The notes under the pieces: generated by a model
What the model saw: the letters and a program-made list of their open reading frames with translations, nothing else
What the model was told of the DNA's origin: nothing
Databases searched by the model: none
Position numbers and translations under genes: made by a program
Shown here: positions 39,945 through 51,009 of the stretch, in pieces
Position numbering within the stretch: position 1 is the first letter of the stretch
How the letters are laid out: the number at the start of each line of letters is the position of its first letter
Assembly (NCBI RefSeq): GCF_013364195.1
Contig: NZ_CP054918.1
Location: forward strand, 744,001 to 808,000
Length of the DNA: 64,000 nucleotides
Source of the DNA: Streptomyces sp. NA04227
GTDB taxonomy: Bacteria > Actinomycetota > Actinomycetes > Streptomycetales > Streptomycetaceae
Direction: 5' to 3'

Positions 39945-41125
39945 CGGATGTGCAGATTGTCGAGGTAGGAGCGGACGTTGCGACGGGTCTCGGTGACGCT
40001 GTCGCCGCCGAACTTCTCCGCGACGGCGTCGGCGAGGACCAGGGCCACCATCGCCTCGGCCACGATGCCGGACGCCGGGACGGCGCACACGTCGGAGCGC
40101 TGGTGGTGGGCGCTGGTGGCCTCACCGGTCTTCACGTCGACGGTGGCAAGGGCACGCGGCACGGTGGCGATGGGCTTCATCGCGGCGCGCACACGCAGCA
40201 GTTCACCGGTGCTCAGGCCGCCCTCGGTGCCGCCGGACCGGCCGGTGGAGCGGCGGATGCCGTCCTCGGTGTTCACGATCTCGTCGTGCGCCTTGGAGCC
40301 GGGGACCCGGGCCAGGTCGAAGCCGTCGCCGACCTCCACACCCTTGATCGCCTGGATGCCCATGAGCGCCGCGGCGAGCCGGGCGTCCAGACGGCGGTCC
40401 CAGTGCACGTGCGAGCCGAGTCCGACCGGCACGTCGTAGGCGAGCACCTCGACGACGCCGCCGAGGGTGTCGCCGTCCTTGTGGGCCTGGTCGATCTCGG
40501 CGACCATCGCCTTGCTCGCGTCCGCGTCGAGGCAGCGCACCGGGTCGGCGTCCAGCTTCTCGACGTCGGCCGGGGTCGGGTACACGCCGTACGGCGCCTT
40601 GGCGCTCGCCAGCTCGATCACGTGCGAGACGATCTCGATGCCCGCGGTCTCCCTGAGGTAGGAGCGGGCCACGGCGCCGAGCGCCACCCGGGCCGCGGTC
40701 TCGCGCGCGGAGGCGCGCTCCAGGATCGGGCGGGCCTCGTCGAAGCCGTACTTCTGCATTCCGGCCAGGTCGGCGTGACCGGGCCGGGGGCGGGTCAGCG
40801 GTTCGTTGCGGGCGAGGGCGGCGAGCTCGGCCGGGTCGACCGGGTCGGCCGCCATGACCTTCTCCCACTTGGGCCACTCCGTGTTGCCGACCATGACGGC
40901 GACCGGGGAACCCAGGGTGAGGCCGTGCCGCACCCCGCCGATGAACGTGACCTCGTCACGCTCGAACTTCATCCGTGCGCCGCGGCCGTAGCCGAGGCGG
41001 CGCCTGGCGAGGTGGTCGGCCACCATGTCCGTCGTGATCGGCACGCCGGCGGGAAGGCCCTCCAGCGTCGCGACAAGTGCGGGTCCGTGGGACTCCCCCG
41101 CCGTCAGCCAGCGCAACCTGCTCAA
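39941..41125 (-). CDS. aroC: Chorismate synthase
   Basis: Converts EPSP to chorismate using reduced FMN. The 394-residue protein starts [22 protein letters not shown], the AroC N-terminal signature, and carries [13 protein letters not shown] and [17 protein letters not shown]. The start is a TTG at 41125 with GAGGAG five bases upstream, which is convincing. The aroK gene overlaps its end. Confidence 0.97.
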
Positions 41126-41300
41126 CGGTGCTCCTCAATCCTCACGCCTGGATCTGCGAGATGGCCTCGGGGATGCCCCCGGTGCCACTCTCGATCCTCC
41201 CATGTCCCGTCCTCGAGCCCGGCTCGTGGTCCACCTGACGGACGTCGCGCTACCGCAGTTCGTCAGGTTCGTCGAGAGGGTCCCGGCGGAATATGTCACT

Positions 41301-41314
41301 CCGCTGTACAGCGG
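41301..41314. promoter_or_regulatory. Perfect 14-bp palindrome upstream of aroC
   Basis: CCGCTGTACAGCGG lies in the 250-base gap between aroE and aroC, about 180 bases upstream of the aroC start. It is a candidate operator for aroCKB; I do not recognise its regulator. The rest of the gap shows nothing else. Confidence 0.35.
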
Positions 41315-41375
41315 GTCCTATGGAACCTTCGCTACCGGTGAATCCGGCCTGAACCCCGCACCCCCGGCCCCCTCG

Positions 41376-42200
41376 TCAGCGCGCGGAGAGGGCCCGTTCC
41401 CCGGCCTCGCGCATCACGTCGAGCGGTGCGCGTTCACAGCCGGTCATCTGCTCGACCTGGAGCACCGCCTGGTGCACCAGCAGGTCGAGCCCGCCGACCA
41501 CCGCTCCCCCTCCCGTCGACCAGCGGGCGGCCAGCGCCGTGGGCCACGGGTCGTAGAGCACGTCGAACAGCGCTCCGGGGCGCTCGGGCACCGCTTCGAC
41601 GAGCGCGTCGGTGGCCCCGGCGGGTGTGGTCGCCACGACCAGGGGGGCGCTCAGCGCCCGGGCGGCCTCGGACCACTCCTCGGTACGGACCGGGACGCCC
41701 AGCCTGCTGCCCCACTCGCGCATCTCGGCCGCCCGCTCCGCGCTGCGGACATAGGCGACGACCTCGCCGGTGCACACCGAGGCGAGCGCCGCGAGCGCGG
41801 AGGAGGCGGTGGCTCCGGCGCCCAGGATCGCGGCCGACTCGACCTTGTCGATGCCGCGCTCGCGCAGGGCGGCGATCATGCCCGGGATATCGGTGTTGTC
41901 GCCGCGGCGGCGCCCGTCCGCGGTGAACACCACGGTGTTGACGGCCTCCACCGAGGCGGCGGTGGCGGTGACCTCGTCGAGCAGCGGGATCACGGCACGC
42001 TTGAGCGGCATGGTCAGCGAGAGGCCCGCCCACTCGCCGGTGAGCCCGGCGAGGAACCCGGCGAGCGTGGACTCGTCCACCTCGAAGCGTCCGTACTCCC
42101 AGTCCGCCAGGCCCAGTTCCGCGTACGCGGCCCGGTGCAGTACGGGTGACAGGGAGTGGGCGATCGGGGAACCGAGCACGGCCGCCTTGCGCACCGTCAT
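41376..42200 (-). CDS. aroE: Shikimate dehydrogenase
   Basis: NADP-dependent reduction of 3-dehydroshikimate. The 274-residue protein has the substrate-binding SPIAHSLSPVLH at the N-terminus, the catalytic lysine segment LSLTMPLKRAVIP, and a Rossmann loop LGAGATASSAL (about residues 127-137). The ATG at 42200 overlaps the mltG stop (ATGA). Longer frames only reach into mltG. Confidence 0.96.
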   Translation of the reverse strand: MTVRKAAVLGSPIAHSLSPVLHRAAYAELGLADWEYGRFEVDESTLAGFLAGLTGEWAGLSLTMPLKRAVIPLLDEVTATAASVEAVNTVVFTADGRRRGDNTDIPGMIAALRERGIDKVESAAILGAGATASSALAALASVCTGEVVAYVRSAERAAEMREWGSRLGVPVRTEEWSEAARALSAPLVVATTPAGATDALVEAVPERPGALFDVLYDPWPTALAARWSTGGGAVVGGLDLLVHQAVLQVEQMTGCERAPLDVMREAGERALSAR

Positions 42201-44083
42201 TCGCAGTCCTTGCCTTCCTTGCGCCGCTTGTTGAACTCGTCGACATACTTCTGGTGTTCGCCGAGCGTCTTGGAGAACGTGGTGGTCCGGCAGTCCATCG
42301 AGATGAAGAACATCCAGCCCTCGGTGTCCGGACTGGTCGCCGCCTCCAGCGCGTCCTTGCCCGGGTTTCCGATGGGACCGGGCGTCAGACCGCGATAGAA
42401 GTACGTGTTGTACGGGTTGTCGTAATTGCGGATCTGACTGACCGGAATGTCGATCTCGCTCTGGTTCTTCACGTAGTTGTACGTGGAGTCGAATTCGAGC
42501 TTCTGGTTCGTCACGGTATTCGTCGGCTTCAGCCGGTTGTAGACGACAGCCGCCATCTTGCGGAAGTCGTCGTGCGTCATTCCCTCGGCCTGGACGAGGC
42601 TGGCGACCGTGACGACCTGGAGCGGATCCTTGAGGTCCAGCTCCTTGGCCTTGCCCTCCAGGTCGTAATTCGCGTACTCGGCGTTGGCCCGGTCGACCAT
42701 CTTCTTCAGCACGTCCGCGGGCTTCATGCTCTTGTCCACGGGATAGCTGGCCGGGAACAGGAAGCCTTCGAGCGGGTCTTTTATCTTGCTGCTCTTGTTC
42801 GCCCAGTCCGGCAGGCCGAGCTTCTTCCATTCCTTCTTCGCGACACCCTCGGTGGTACCGGCCTTGATACCGAGGCGTTTGTCGATCTCCGCATAGATCG
42901 CCGCATTGCGTCGGCCTTCGCCGATGATGAGCGCATTGCGGCTCTTCGGGTCGAGCATCAGCGCGACCGCGTTCTCTCCGGACATCTGCTTCTTGAGCGT
43001 GTAGAACCCGTGCTGGATTTCCATCCCGTCCGGGTTGTCGCCCTGTGCCTCGACAAAGGCGTCCGCGCTCTTCACCACACCCGCGGCGGCGAGCTTCTTG
43101 CCCATCTCGTAGCCGGTGGCGCCCTGCGGGATCTCGACCGTGACATTGCCGCTGCCCGCACCGTCGTAGTCCGGCGCCGGTCCGAACCGGTCCTGGTAGA
43201 ACTGGTAACCGAAGTAACCGCCGCCGCCGATCAGGCCGAGCAGCAGGGCTCCGGCCACCATGCAGGAGCAGCCGCTGCGGCTCTTCTTCTCCTCGCCGCC
43301 GCCCCGGCGTCCGCGCTTGCGGCCCGTCGGCTCGTCGTCGGCATCGTCCGCGTCGTCGACCGAGAAGAAGGCGTGCTCGCCCTGGTCCGGACCCGGGTCC
43401 CAGTCGGTGGGCGGCTCGGCCGGTTCACCGCGGCGCGGATTCGGCTCGGGCCGGTGCGGGTCCGCCGGAGCCTGCTGCCCCTGCGGCCCGGGGTGGCCGT
43501 ACTGCGCCTGCGGTCCGCCGGGCTGCGCCTGCTGGGGGTAGCCCTCGGCGCCGTAGTGTTCGCCGCCCTGTCCCGGCTGAGCGGGGTGGCCGTGGCCATG
43601 AGTGCCGTACGGGTCGGGGTGCCCGCCGGAACCGTAGGTCTGCGCCTGCTGCGTTCCGGTGTCCCAGCCGCCGTCGTACTGCCCGCCACCGTCGTACTGC
43701 TGACCGCCCTGGTAGGGCTCGCCCTGGTAGGGCTGCTGCCCCGCGCCGTACTGCGACTGCTGACCGGTGTCATAGGGCTGCTGCCCGGTGTCGTACGGCT
43801 GCTGTCCGCCGCCGTACTGCTGGTGGCCCGGGTCGTACTGCTGGCCGTACGGCCCCTGGACTCCTGTGTCATAGGGCTGCCCGGGCTGTGGGTGACCCTG
43901 GCCGTAGGGCTGGTGGCCGTAGTGCGGCTGGGCGCCGGAGTTCAGGTCCTCGTAGGGCTGCGGGGACTGGCCGTCGTACTGAGGCTGCCCGCCCGATGAC
44001 TGCTGAGTGCCGTATCCGTCGCCGTACAGAGGGTCTTCCGGATGCCACGGTTGGGGCCCTGGGCCCCGGCCATACTCAGTCAT
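42197..44083 (-). CDS. mltG: Endolytic peptidoglycan transglycosylase MltG with repetitive N-terminal region
   Basis: Cleaves nascent glycan strands and so ends their polymerisation. The 628-residue protein begins with about 225 residues rich in Gly, Gln, Pro and Tyr, with tandem PYDTGQQ-like repeats, facing the cytoplasm. A basic stretch (GRKRGRRGGG), one membrane helix (CMVAGALLLGLIGGGGYFGYQF, about residues 275-296) and an extracytoplasmic YceG domain follow. The catalytic Glu is in DPLEGFLFPASYPV. The ATG at 44083 has AGGGG upstream; a TTG directly before it is less likely. Confidence 0.93.
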   Translation of the reverse strand: MTEYGRGPGPQPWHPEDPLYGDGYGTQQSSGGQPQYDGQSPQPYEDLNSGAQPHYGHQPYGQGHPQPGQPYDTGVQGPYGQQYDPGHQQYGGGQQPYDTGQQPYDTGQQSQYGAGQQPYQGEPYQGGQQYDGGGQYDGGWDTGTQQAQTYGSGGHPDPYGTHGHGHPAQPGQGGEHYGAEGYPQQAQPGGPQAQYGHPGPQGQQAPADPHRPEPNPRRGEPAEPPTDWDPGPDQGEHAFFSVDDADDADDEPTGRKRGRRGGGEEKKSRSGCSCMVAGALLLGLIGGGGYFGYQFYQDRFGPAPDYDGAGSGNVTVEIPQGATGYEMGKKLAAAGVVKSADAFVEAQGDNPDGMEIQHGFYTLKKQMSGENAVALMLDPKSRNALIIGEGRRNAAIYAEIDKRLGIKAGTTEGVAKKEWKKLGLPDWANKSSKIKDPLEGFLFPASYPVDKSMKPADVLKKMVDRANAEYANYDLEGKAKELDLKDPLQVVTVASLVQAEGMTHDDFRKMAAVVYNRLKPTNTVTNQKLEFDSTYNYVKNQSEIDIPVSQIRNYDNPYNTYFYRGLTPGPIGNPGKDALEAATSPDTEGWMFFISMDCRTTTFSKTLGEHQKYVDEFNKRRKEGKDCE

Positions 44084-44205
44084 CAATCCCCTAGAGCCGC
44101 GAGGCGCACGCTGCGCGGCCGCGAGGCACGGCAGCGGAAGAAGCCTCTTGCTGTCGCCGGCTGTTCGAACACCGGCGCATCGCGCGGAACGTTACCGTAT
44201 CGCGA

Positions 44206-44682
44206 TCAGGCCACCACTTCGACGGGTTCCCCCGGAGCCCGGCCCGAGGTGCGCTCGGTCTCCAGGGCGTTCTGGAGGATCACCACCGCCGCCGCCTGGT
44301 CGATCACCGCGCGGCCCTTCTTGGACCCGACGCCGGAGGCGCGCAGCCCCTGGCCTGCGGTCACCGTGGTCATCCGCTCGTCCACGAGCCGTACCGCCAC
44401 TGGTGCGATGTTGCGGGCGAGTTCGCGGGCGAAGGTGCGGACCTTCGTCGCGGCGGGGCCCTCTCGTCCGTTCAGGGAACGCGGCAGTCCGACGACCACC
44501 TCGAGGGGCTCGTACTCCGCGACGAGTGCGGCCAGCCGCCGGTGGGCGGCCGGGACGTCACGTCCCGGCACGGTCTCCACCGGCGTCGCGAGGATCCCGT
44601 CGGGGTCGCAGGAGGCGACCCCGATCCGGGCGTCCCCGACATCGACCGCGAGGCGGCGGCCGCGGCGCATCGCTGTGCTCAC
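44206..44682 (-). CDS. ruvX: RuvX/YqgF RNase H-like Holliday junction resolvase homologue
   Basis: A 158-residue RNase H-fold nuclease implicated in rRNA processing and possibly recombination. It contains the first catalytic Asp in [30 protein letters not shown], and the segment [11 protein letters not shown]. The GTG at 44682 overlaps the alaS stop (GTGA). The order alaS-ruvX-mltG-aroE is standard in actinobacteria. Confidence 0.95.
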   Translation of the reverse strand: MSTAMRRGRRLAVDVGDARIGVASCDPDGILATPVETVPGRDVPAAHRRLAALVAEYEPLEVVVGLPRSLNGREGPAATKVRTFARELARNIAPVAVRLVDERMTTVTAGQGLRASGVGSKKGRAVIDQAAAVVILQNALETERTSGRAPGEPVEVVA

Positions 44683-47348
44683 GCCGTCTCGGCGACGAGG
44701 CGTTCGACGGCGGCCACGGCCTCGCCGATGGCCTCCGGGCGCTGGCCGCCGCCCTGGGCGACGTCCGGCTTGCCACCACCGCCGCCGCCGAGGGTCTTGG
44801 CGGCGGTGCGCACCAGGTCACCGGCCTTCAGACCACGCTCGCGCGCGGCCTCGTTGGTGGCGATGACCGTCAGCGGGCGGTCGCTGGCCACGGTGAACAG
44901 GGCGACCACGGCCGGACGGTCGCCGGGGATGCGGCCGCGTACGTCCAGGACCAGCTTGCGCAGGTCGTCGGCGCCGGTGCCGTCGGCCACCCGGCCGGTG
45001 ACCAGGGCGACGCCCTTCACGTCCTGGGCGCCCTGGGCCAGCCCCGCGGCGGCCTGGAGCACCTTCTCGGCGCGGAACTTCTCGATCTCCTTCTCGGCGT
45101 CCTTGAGCTTGGAGAGCATGCCGGAGATCTTCTCGGGCAGCTCCTCGGGACGCCCCTTCACCAGTTCCTGGAGCTGGGCGACCACGGTGTGCTCACGGGC
45201 CAGGAAGTTGTAGGCGTCCACGCCGACCAGGGCCTCGATGCGCCGCACGCCCGAGCCGATGGAGGACTCGCCGAGCAGCTTCACCAGGCCGAGCTGGGCG
45301 GTGTTGTGCACATGCGTGCCGCCGCAGAGCTCCTTGGAGAAGTCGCCGATGGTGATCACCCGGACCTGCTCGCCGTACTTCTCGCCGAACTCGGCGATGG
45401 CGCCCTGCTTGCGGGCCTCGTCGATACCCATGACCTCGGCCTGGACGTCGAGTTCGCGGGCCAGAACTTCGTTGATCTTCTGCTCGACGTCGGTCATCAC
45501 GGCCGTGGGCACGGCCGAGGGCGAGCCGAAGTCGAAGCGGAAGCGGCCCGGCTGGTTCTCCGAACCGGCCTGGGCGGCGGTCGGGCCGAGGGCGTCGCGC
45601 AGCGCCTGGTGGGTCAGGTGGGTGGCCGAGTGGGCGCGGGCGATGGCCTTGCGGCGGCGCACGTCGACGGTGGCCTGCGCGGCGGCGCCGACGGTCACCT
45701 CGCCGACCTGGACGACGCCCTTGTGCACGTACACACCGGGCACCGGCTTCTGACAGTCGCGGACCTCGATCACGGCGCCGCTGTCGAGCCGGATCCGGCC
45801 GGTGTCGCCGATCTGGCCGCCGCCCTCGGCGTAGAACGGGGTGCGGTCGAGGACGACCTCCACCTCGTCGCCCTCGGTGGCCGCGGGCGAGGAGACGCCG
45901 TCGACGAGGAGGCCGACGATGTGCGACTCCCCTTCGAGGTGGCCGTAGCCGATGAAGTCGGTCTCGCCGGAGGAGTCGGCGATCTCGCGGTAGGCGTGCA
46001 GATCGGCGTGGCCGGTCTTCTTGGCGCGGGCGTCGGCCTTGGCGCGCTCGCGCTGCTCCTTCATCAGGCGCCGGAAGCCGTCCTCGTCGACGCTCAGGCC
46101 CTGCTCGGCGGCCATCTCCAGCGTGAGGTCGATCGGGAAGCCCCAGGTGTCGTGGAGCAGGAACGCCTTGTCGCCGGAGAGCACGGTGCCGCCCGCGGAC
46201 CTGGTCTCGGTGACCGCGGTGTCCAGGACGTTGGTGCCGCCCTTGAGGGCCTTGAGGAACTTGGCCTCCTCGGCCAGCGCGACGCCCTCGATCCGCTTCC
46301 GGTCGGTGAGCAGCTCCGGGTACTGCTGTCCCATCGTGTCCAGGACGACGTCGAGCAGCTCCCGCACCACCGGGCCGGAGGCGCCGAGGATGCGCATATT
46401 GCGGATGGCGCGGCGCATGATGCGGCGCAGGACGTAGCCGCGGCCCTCGTTGCCGGGGGTGACGCCGTCGCCGATGAGCATGGCCGAGGTGCGCATGTGG
46501 TCGGCGATGACGCGCAGCGAGACGTCGGAGTCCTTGCCCGAGCCGTAGGCGACGCCGGTCAGTTCGGTGGCCTTGTCGATGACCACGCGCAGGGTGTCCG
46601 TCTCGTACATGTTCCGTACGCCCTGCAGGATCATGGCGAGACGTTCGAGACCGAGGCCGGTGTCGATGTTCTTGCTCGGCAGGTCACCGAGGATCTCGAA
46701 GTCCTCCTTGCCGGTGCCCTCGCCGCGTTCGAACTGCATGAAGACCAGGTTCCAGATCTCCACATACCGCTCGTCGTTGACGGCCGGGCCGCCCTCGACG
46801 CCGAACTCGGGTCCGCGGTCGTAGTTGATCTCGGAACAGGGGCCGCAGGGGCCGGGGACGCCCATGGACCAGAAGTTGTCCTTCTTGCCGAGGCGCTGGA
46901 TGCGTTCGGCGGGCACGCCCACGGTGTTGAGCCAGATCTGCTCGGCCTCGTCGTCGTCCTGGTAGACGGTGATCCAGAGCTTCTCCGGGTCCAGGCCGTA
47001 GCCGCCGTCCTCGACGGAGCCGGTCAGCAGCTCCCAGGACAGCTTGATGGCGCCTTCCTTGAAGTAGTCGCCGAAGGAGAAGTTGCCGCACATCTGGAAG
47101 AAGGTGCCGTGCCGGGTGGTCTTGCCGACCTCTTCGATGTCCGGGGTGCGGACGCACTTCTGCACGCTGGTGGCGCGCGGCGCGGGCGGCGTCACCTCGC
47201 CGAGGAAGTAGGGCTTGAAGGGCACCATGCCGGCGTTGACGAGGAGCAGCGTGGGGTCGTCTGCGATCAGCGACGCCGACGGCACGACCTTGTGCCCGCG
47301 CTCTTCGAAGAAGCGCAACCAGCGGCGGCGGATTTCAGCCGACTCCAT
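44679..47348 (-). CDS. alaS: Alanyl-tRNA synthetase
   Basis: Charges tRNA-Ala and edits mischarged Ser and Gly. The 889-residue protein holds the class II aminoacylation domain (about 1-250), tRNA-recognition helices, the editing domain with [11 protein letters not shown] and CGGTHV, and the C-terminal C-Ala region. ATG at 47348 overlaps the preceding stop codon by one base. Confidence 0.98.
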   Translation of the reverse strand: MESAEIRRRWLRFFEERGHKVVPSASLIADDPTLLLVNAGMVPFKPYFLGEVTPPAPRATSVQKCVRTPDIEEVGKTTRHGTFFQMCGNFSFGDYFKEGAIKLSWELLTGSVEDGGYGLDPEKLWITVYQDDDEAEQIWLNTVGVPAERIQRLGKKDNFWSMGVPGPCGPCSEINYDRGPEFGVEGGPAVNDERYVEIWNLVFMQFERGEGTGKEDFEILGDLPSKNIDTGLGLERLAMILQGVRNMYETDTLRVVIDKATELTGVAYGSGKDSDVSLRVIADHMRTSAMLIGDGVTPGNEGRGYVLRRIMRRAIRNMRILGASGPVVRELLDVVLDTMGQQYPELLTDRKRIEGVALAEEAKFLKALKGGTNVLDTAVTETRSAGGTVLSGDKAFLLHDTWGFPIDLTLEMAAEQGLSVDEDGFRRLMKEQRERAKADARAKKTGHADLHAYREIADSSGETDFIGYGHLEGESHIVGLLVDGVSSPAATEGDEVEVVLDRTPFYAEGGGQIGDTGRIRLDSGAVIEVRDCQKPVPGVYVHKGVVQVGEVTVGAAAQATVDVRRRKAIARAHSATHLTHQALRDALGPTAAQAGSENQPGRFRFDFGSPSAVPTAVMTDVEQKINEVLARELDVQAEVMGIDEARKQGAIAEFGEKYGEQVRVITIGDFSKELCGGTHVHNTAQLGLVKLLGESSIGSGVRRIEALVGVDAYNFLAREHTVVAQLQELVKGRPEELPEKISGMLSKLKDAEKEIEKFRAEKVLQAAAGLAQGAQDVKGVALVTGRVADGTGADDLRKLVLDVRGRIPGDRPAVVALFTVASDRPLTVIATNEAARERGLKAGDLVRTAAKTLGGGGGGKPDVAQGGGQRPEAIGEAVAAVERLVAETA

Positions 47349-47692
47349 CAGTGGTCCTCATTCCGGTTGTACGAGTAGGTGGTGTGTCCGGGGTTGTGGT
47401 GCTTGCTGTGCTGGAGGTTCTCCAGGGCGCTGAACCGCCGGGGCCGGGGCAGCTCCCGGGGTGCCGCCTCGCCGATGCCGAGTGCGTCGCCGAGTTCGGC
47501 CTCGCGCTGGGCCATGCCGTCGCGGACGTCGAGCGCGAAGTCCTTGAGCCGGTGACCGGCCTCGACTGCCTTGTTCGCCGCCTGCGCGGCGAGGCTTTCG
47601 GGGGTCAGCTGCTGGATCTTGCGGTTGACCTTGCTGGTGGCCCACACACCGGCGGCAGCGCCCGCGGTGAACCAGAACGTACGGCGGAACAT
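47348..47692 (-). CDS. Small membrane-associated protein, DUF6167-like
   Basis: A 114-residue protein of unknown function that begins with a short hydrophobic segment ([21 protein letters not shown]) and continues as a charged helical stretch. It is found next to alaS in Streptomyces genomes, from memory. It probably forms an operon with the DUF948 protein upstream (7-base gap) and alaS downstream (TGATG overlap). Confidence 0.85.
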   Translation of the reverse strand: MFRRTFWFTAGAAAGVWATSKVNRKIQQLTPESLAAQAANKAVEAGHRLKDFALDVRDGMAQREAELGDALGIGEAAPRELPRPRRFSALENLQHSKHHNPGHTTYSYNRNEDH

Positions 47693-47699
47693 CGCTGCG

Positions 47700-48161
47700 T
47701 CAGTCCTTCTTCCGGTCGGCCCGCTGTGCGCGCCGGGCCCGCCGGGACGCGGGCACGGTACGTCCGACGATCACGGTGCGGCCGGGCCGGTCCTCGGCGG
47801 GGGCCGGGCCGTCGGCGGCCTTGCGGCCGAGCGCGCGGCGCACTCCGTAACCAAAGGCGGCCACCTTGACCAGGGGCCCGCCGAAGGTGCTGGCGACCGT
47901 CGTCGACAGGGCGTTGGCGTTCGAGGTGACTTCCTGGACGTCGGAGGCGATGGAGTCCACGCGGTCGAGCTGGGTCTGCGCGGAACGGACCGCACGGGAG
48001 GCGTCCCCGAGGAGTGGCACGGCCTGTTCGGTCACGTCCGCCACGAGCTTGGTGGTCGCTTTGAGCGTCTGCGCCAGCCTCACCAGAGCAACGGCGAGGA
48101 AGGAGACCAGAATCGCCCAGAAGACGGCCACCAGGATCCCGGCCACCTCTCCACCGGACAC
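47700..48161 (-). CDS. DUF948-family membrane protein
   Basis: A 153-residue protein with an N-terminal membrane helix (GGEVAGILVAVFWAILVSFLAVALVRL) followed by a long predicted coiled-coil helix, as in DUF948/YtxG-like proteins. The tail is basic (ASRRARRAQRADRKKD). The GTG at 48161 (VSGGEVAG) gives the family start; the longer ATG frame adds 27 residues of low quality. Function is unknown; general-stress association of the family in Bacillus is the only hint. Confidence 0.85.
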   Translation of the reverse strand: MSGGEVAGILVAVFWAILVSFLAVALVRLAQTLKATTKLVADVTEQAVPLLGDASRAVRSAQTQLDRVDSIASDVQEVTSNANALSTTVASTFGGPLVKVAAFGYGVRRALGRKAADGPAPAEDRPGRTVIVGRTVPASRRARRAQRADRKKD

Positions 48162-48474
48162 TGTCGCACCCCTGCCTGAACATCGCGTGTGTGCCGCCGG
48201 GCCGAACGGCCCCGCACGGAACGGAACATCGGAACGTCGCATTCTCGTCTCCCGAGCCTATCGCGCCCGTCCCTTTGCTCCGTACCGCATTACCGCCCCG
48301 TCCGTGCCGCGTTGGTGCGGGCCTCGTGACGGCTTCGGGGCACCTCGACACAAGGTCCCGGCGGCGGGCCGGAGCGGGGTTGCGGCCCGGCAACGCGAGA
48401 GCCCGCCGCCCACGGTCCCCGAAGGGACGGTGCGGGCGGCGGGCCGGTGCGCGGAGCGCGGTGCTACGCCAGGG
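48162..48474. other. 313-base gap between the DUF948 gene and rpsD
   Basis: The gap holds the rpsD terminator (48401-48444) and the promoter region of the DUF948-DUF6167-alaS unit on the minus strand. A TAGGCT hexamer at the minus-strand position near 48260 could be a -10 element, but no matching -35 stands out. No gene is visible. Confidence 0.6.
48401..48444. terminator. Terminator after rpsD
   Basis: GCCCGCCGCCC (48401-48411) pairs with GGGCGGCGGGC (48434-48444), and an inner GTCCC/GGGAC pair extends the stem. It lies 31 bases past the rpsD stop. Confidence 0.8.
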
Positions 48475-49089
48475 TCAGCGGGCGTAATACTCGACGACGA
48501 GCTGCTCGTCGCAGATCACCGGGATCTCCTTGCGGTTCGGGTCGCGGTCCAGGCGGAAGGCCAGGGCCTTCAGGTTGACCTGGAGGTAACGCGGCGTCTC
48601 GCCCTCGGGCGCGAAGCCACCCTCGCGGGCGACCTGGAACAGCGGCTTCTCGCGAGAGCGCTCACGCACCATCACGACGTCGTCCGGGCGGACACGGAAG
48701 GAGGGCTTGTCGACCTTCTTGCCGTTGACCTCGATGTGACCGTGCACGACCATCTGGCGCGACTGGTAGATGGTGCGCGCGATGCCGGAGCGCAGAACCA
48801 GGGCGTCGAGACGACGCTCCAGCTCGACGATCAGGGCCTCGCCGGTCTTGCCCTGGACCTTGCTGGCGCGGTCGTAGGCGCGCACCAGCTGGCGCTCGGA
48901 AACGTCGTACTGCGCACGCAGACGCTGCTTCTCGAGCAGTCGGACCTTGTAGTCCGAGTTCTGCTTGCGGCCACGGCCGTGCTCACCCGGCGGGTAGGGG
49001 CGGGCCTCGAAGTACTTGACAGCCTTCGGGGTCAGCGCGATACCGAGCGCACGCGACTTCTTGACCTTGGGACGGGACTGGTTCGGCAC
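48475..49089 (-). CDS. rpsD: Ribosomal protein S4
   Basis: Primary 16S rRNA-binding protein of the 30S body. The 204-residue protein has the S4 RNA-binding domain (residues about 92-150, RRLDALVLRSGIARTIYQSRQMVVHGHIEVNG). The N-terminus (PNQSRPKVKKSRALGIALTP) lacks the Cys residues of zinc-binding S4, so this is the zinc-free form. GTG start at 49089. It is monocistronic by layout, between hairpin elements. Confidence 0.98.
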   Translation of the reverse strand: MPNQSRPKVKKSRALGIALTPKAVKYFEARPYPPGEHGRGRKQNSDYKVRLLEKQRLRAQYDVSERQLVRAYDRASKVQGKTGEALIVELERRLDALVLRSGIARTIYQSRQMVVHGHIEVNGKKVDKPSFRVRPDDVVMVRERSREKPLFQVAREGGFAPEGETPRYLQVNLKALAFRLDRDPNRKEIPVICDEQLVVEYYAR

Positions 49090-49513
49090 GAACCAACCTC
49101 TTTCTTTCGAATCGGCTCACCAGGGTTAGGGGAGGTCGCATCCGCAGACCGGGAAACCGGCCCGACCGCACAGCGGACGGGCAGGCAGCCGCTCCCGAGT
49201 TCTGGGCACATACGTGCAGCACGCGAGTGGCCCACCGCATCCTGTCCCGAGGGGACCGGGGTGGTGGGCTGCCCGCGACACCTTCGACGGGTGCGCGACG
49301 CTCCTGGAGACATCCGGCCTGGGCCGGTGCTCCGGCTGCATGTCCCGTTCTGGTGGTGCCGACCGGGGCCGGACACGGGACGCAGCGCTGCGGCGAGTCT
49401 ACCGGTTCCCGGCGGGTGCCCCGTACGCCCAGGTCACGGGCGCTGCGGTGCGTGGCCGCGCGGGCGATGGCCGGCGATCCGGCTCGGTGCGGACGTCGGG
49501 GGTGCGTCCGGGA
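49090..49513. other. 424-base gap upstream of rpsD with a structured leader candidate
   Basis: No gene is visible. A hairpin with outer arms GCCCACC (49230-49236) and GGTGGGC (49263-49269) and an inner GTCCC/GGGAC stem (49244-49256) lies 141-180 bases upstream of rpsD. It could be the rarA terminator or an rpsD leader structure. The rpsD promoter should be in this gap on the minus strand, but no clear -10/-35 pair can be named. Confidence 0.5.
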
Positions 49514-50902
49514 TCACGCCCGGTCCTCGGAGCCACGGCCCCCCTCGCCGCCGCGCCCCTCGGTCAGCCGCCCGCGCACCCGCTCGACGACATCGGCGTA
49601 CCGCGCCTCCGCGCCGTACCGCGTCGGGCGGTAGTACTCCTTGCCGTGCAGGGCGTCGGGGGCGTACTGCTGGGCGGCGATTCCGCCGGGGACGTCGTGC
49701 GGATACACGTAGCCCTGGGCGTGGCCGAGTTTGGCGGCGCCCTTGTAGTGGCCGTCGCGCAGGTGTGGCGGCACGGGGCCGGTCAGGCCCTTGCGTACGT
49801 CCTCCAGGGCGGCCGAGATGGCGGTGGTCGCGGCGTTCGACTTGGGCGCCAGGGCCAGCGCGATGGTGGCGTGGCTGAGGGTGAGCGCCGCCTCGGGGAA
49901 GCCGATCAGGGCCACGGCCTGGGCGGCGGCCACCGCGATGGGCAGGGCGGTGGGGTCGGCCAGGCCGATGTCCTCGCTGGCCGAGATCATCAGGCGGCGG
50001 GCGATGAAGCGGGGGTCCTCGCCCGCCTCGATCATCCGGGCCAGATAGTGCAGGGCGGCGTCCACGTCCGAGCCCCGGATCGACTTGATCAGGGCGCTGG
50101 CGACGTCGTAGTGCTGGTCGCCGTCCCGGTCGTACTTGACCGCCGCGCGGTCGACGGAGTCCTCCAGGGTGGACAGGGTTATCTCGCCCTCGCCCTTGGC
50201 GAGCGCCGAACCCGCGCCCGCCTCCAGCGCGGTCAGCGCACGGCGCGCGTCGCCGCCCGCGATGCGCAGCAGATGCGCCTCGGCGTCCTCGGGCAGGGTC
50301 ACCGCCCCGCCGAGCCCGCGCTCGTCGGTGAGCGCGCGGCGCAGCAGTCCGCGCAGATCCTCGTCGGTGAGCGGTTCGAGGGTGAGCAGCAGGGAGCGGG
50401 AGAGCAGCGGGGAGATCACCGAGAAGTACGGGTTCTCGGTGGTGGCGGCGATCAGGGTGACCCAGCGGTTCTCGACGGCCGGGAGCAGCGAGTCCTGCTG
50501 GGCCTTGCTGAAGCGGTGGATCTCGTCCAGGAAGAGGACCGTCTCCTTGCCGTAGCCGCCGGTGGCGCGCCGGGCCCCGTCGATGACGGCCCGGACCTCC
50601 TTGACGCCCGCGGTGATCGCCGAGAGCTCCACGAAGCGTTTGTTGGTGGCCTTGGAGACCACGTACGCGAGGGTGGTCTTGCCGGTGCCCGGCGGCCCCC
50701 AGAGGATCACCGACGACGGGCCCGCGGGCCCGCCGCCGCCCTCGCCGACCAGGCGGCGCAGCGGCGATCCGGGCTTGAGCAGGTGCTGCTGGCCGACGAC
50801 CTCGTCCAGGATGCGCGGGCGCATACGGACGGCGAGCGGACTGCTCGCCGGGTCCTTCTCCTGGCGGTCCTCGGCGGCGGCGGTGAACAGATCGGGCTCC
50901 AC
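49514..50902 (-). CDS. rarA: Replication-associated recombination ATPase RarA (MgsA)
   Basis: AAA+ clamp-loader-like ATPase that acts at stalled replication forks. I used the GTG at 50902 ([20 protein letters not shown]), giving 462 residues; the ATG eight codons upstream is not family-like. Walker A is GPPGTGKTT (69-77), Walker [17 protein letters not shown], and the C-terminal tetramerisation region carries [16 protein letters not shown] and GKEYYRPT. Confidence 0.95.
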   Translation of the reverse strand: MEPDLFTAAAEDRQEKDPASSPLAVRMRPRILDEVVGQQHLLKPGSPLRRLVGEGGGGPAGPSSVILWGPPGTGKTTLAYVVSKATNKRFVELSAITAGVKEVRAVIDGARRATGGYGKETVLFLDEIHRFSKAQQDSLLPAVENRWVTLIAATTENPYFSVISPLLSRSLLLTLEPLTDEDLRGLLRRALTDERGLGGAVTLPEDAEAHLLRIAGGDARRALTALEAGAGSALAKGEGEITLSTLEDSVDRAAVKYDRDGDQHYDVASALIKSIRGSDVDAALHYLARMIEAGEDPRFIARRLMISASEDIGLADPTALPIAVAAAQAVALIGFPEAALTLSHATIALALAPKSNAATTAISAALEDVRKGLTGPVPPHLRDGHYKGAAKLGHAQGYVYPHDVPGGIAAQQYAPDALHGKEYYRPTRYGAEARYADVVERVRGRLTEGRGGEGGRGSEDRA

Positions 50903-51009
50903 GCCGAAAACCCTATGGCACCGCACTGACAGTGCCGTCCCGTACAGGTGCGACGGCAGCGCGAGGATCCGTTACGGGCGGGCGGCGGCCCCTGCCCGTA
51001 CGCCCCGGC

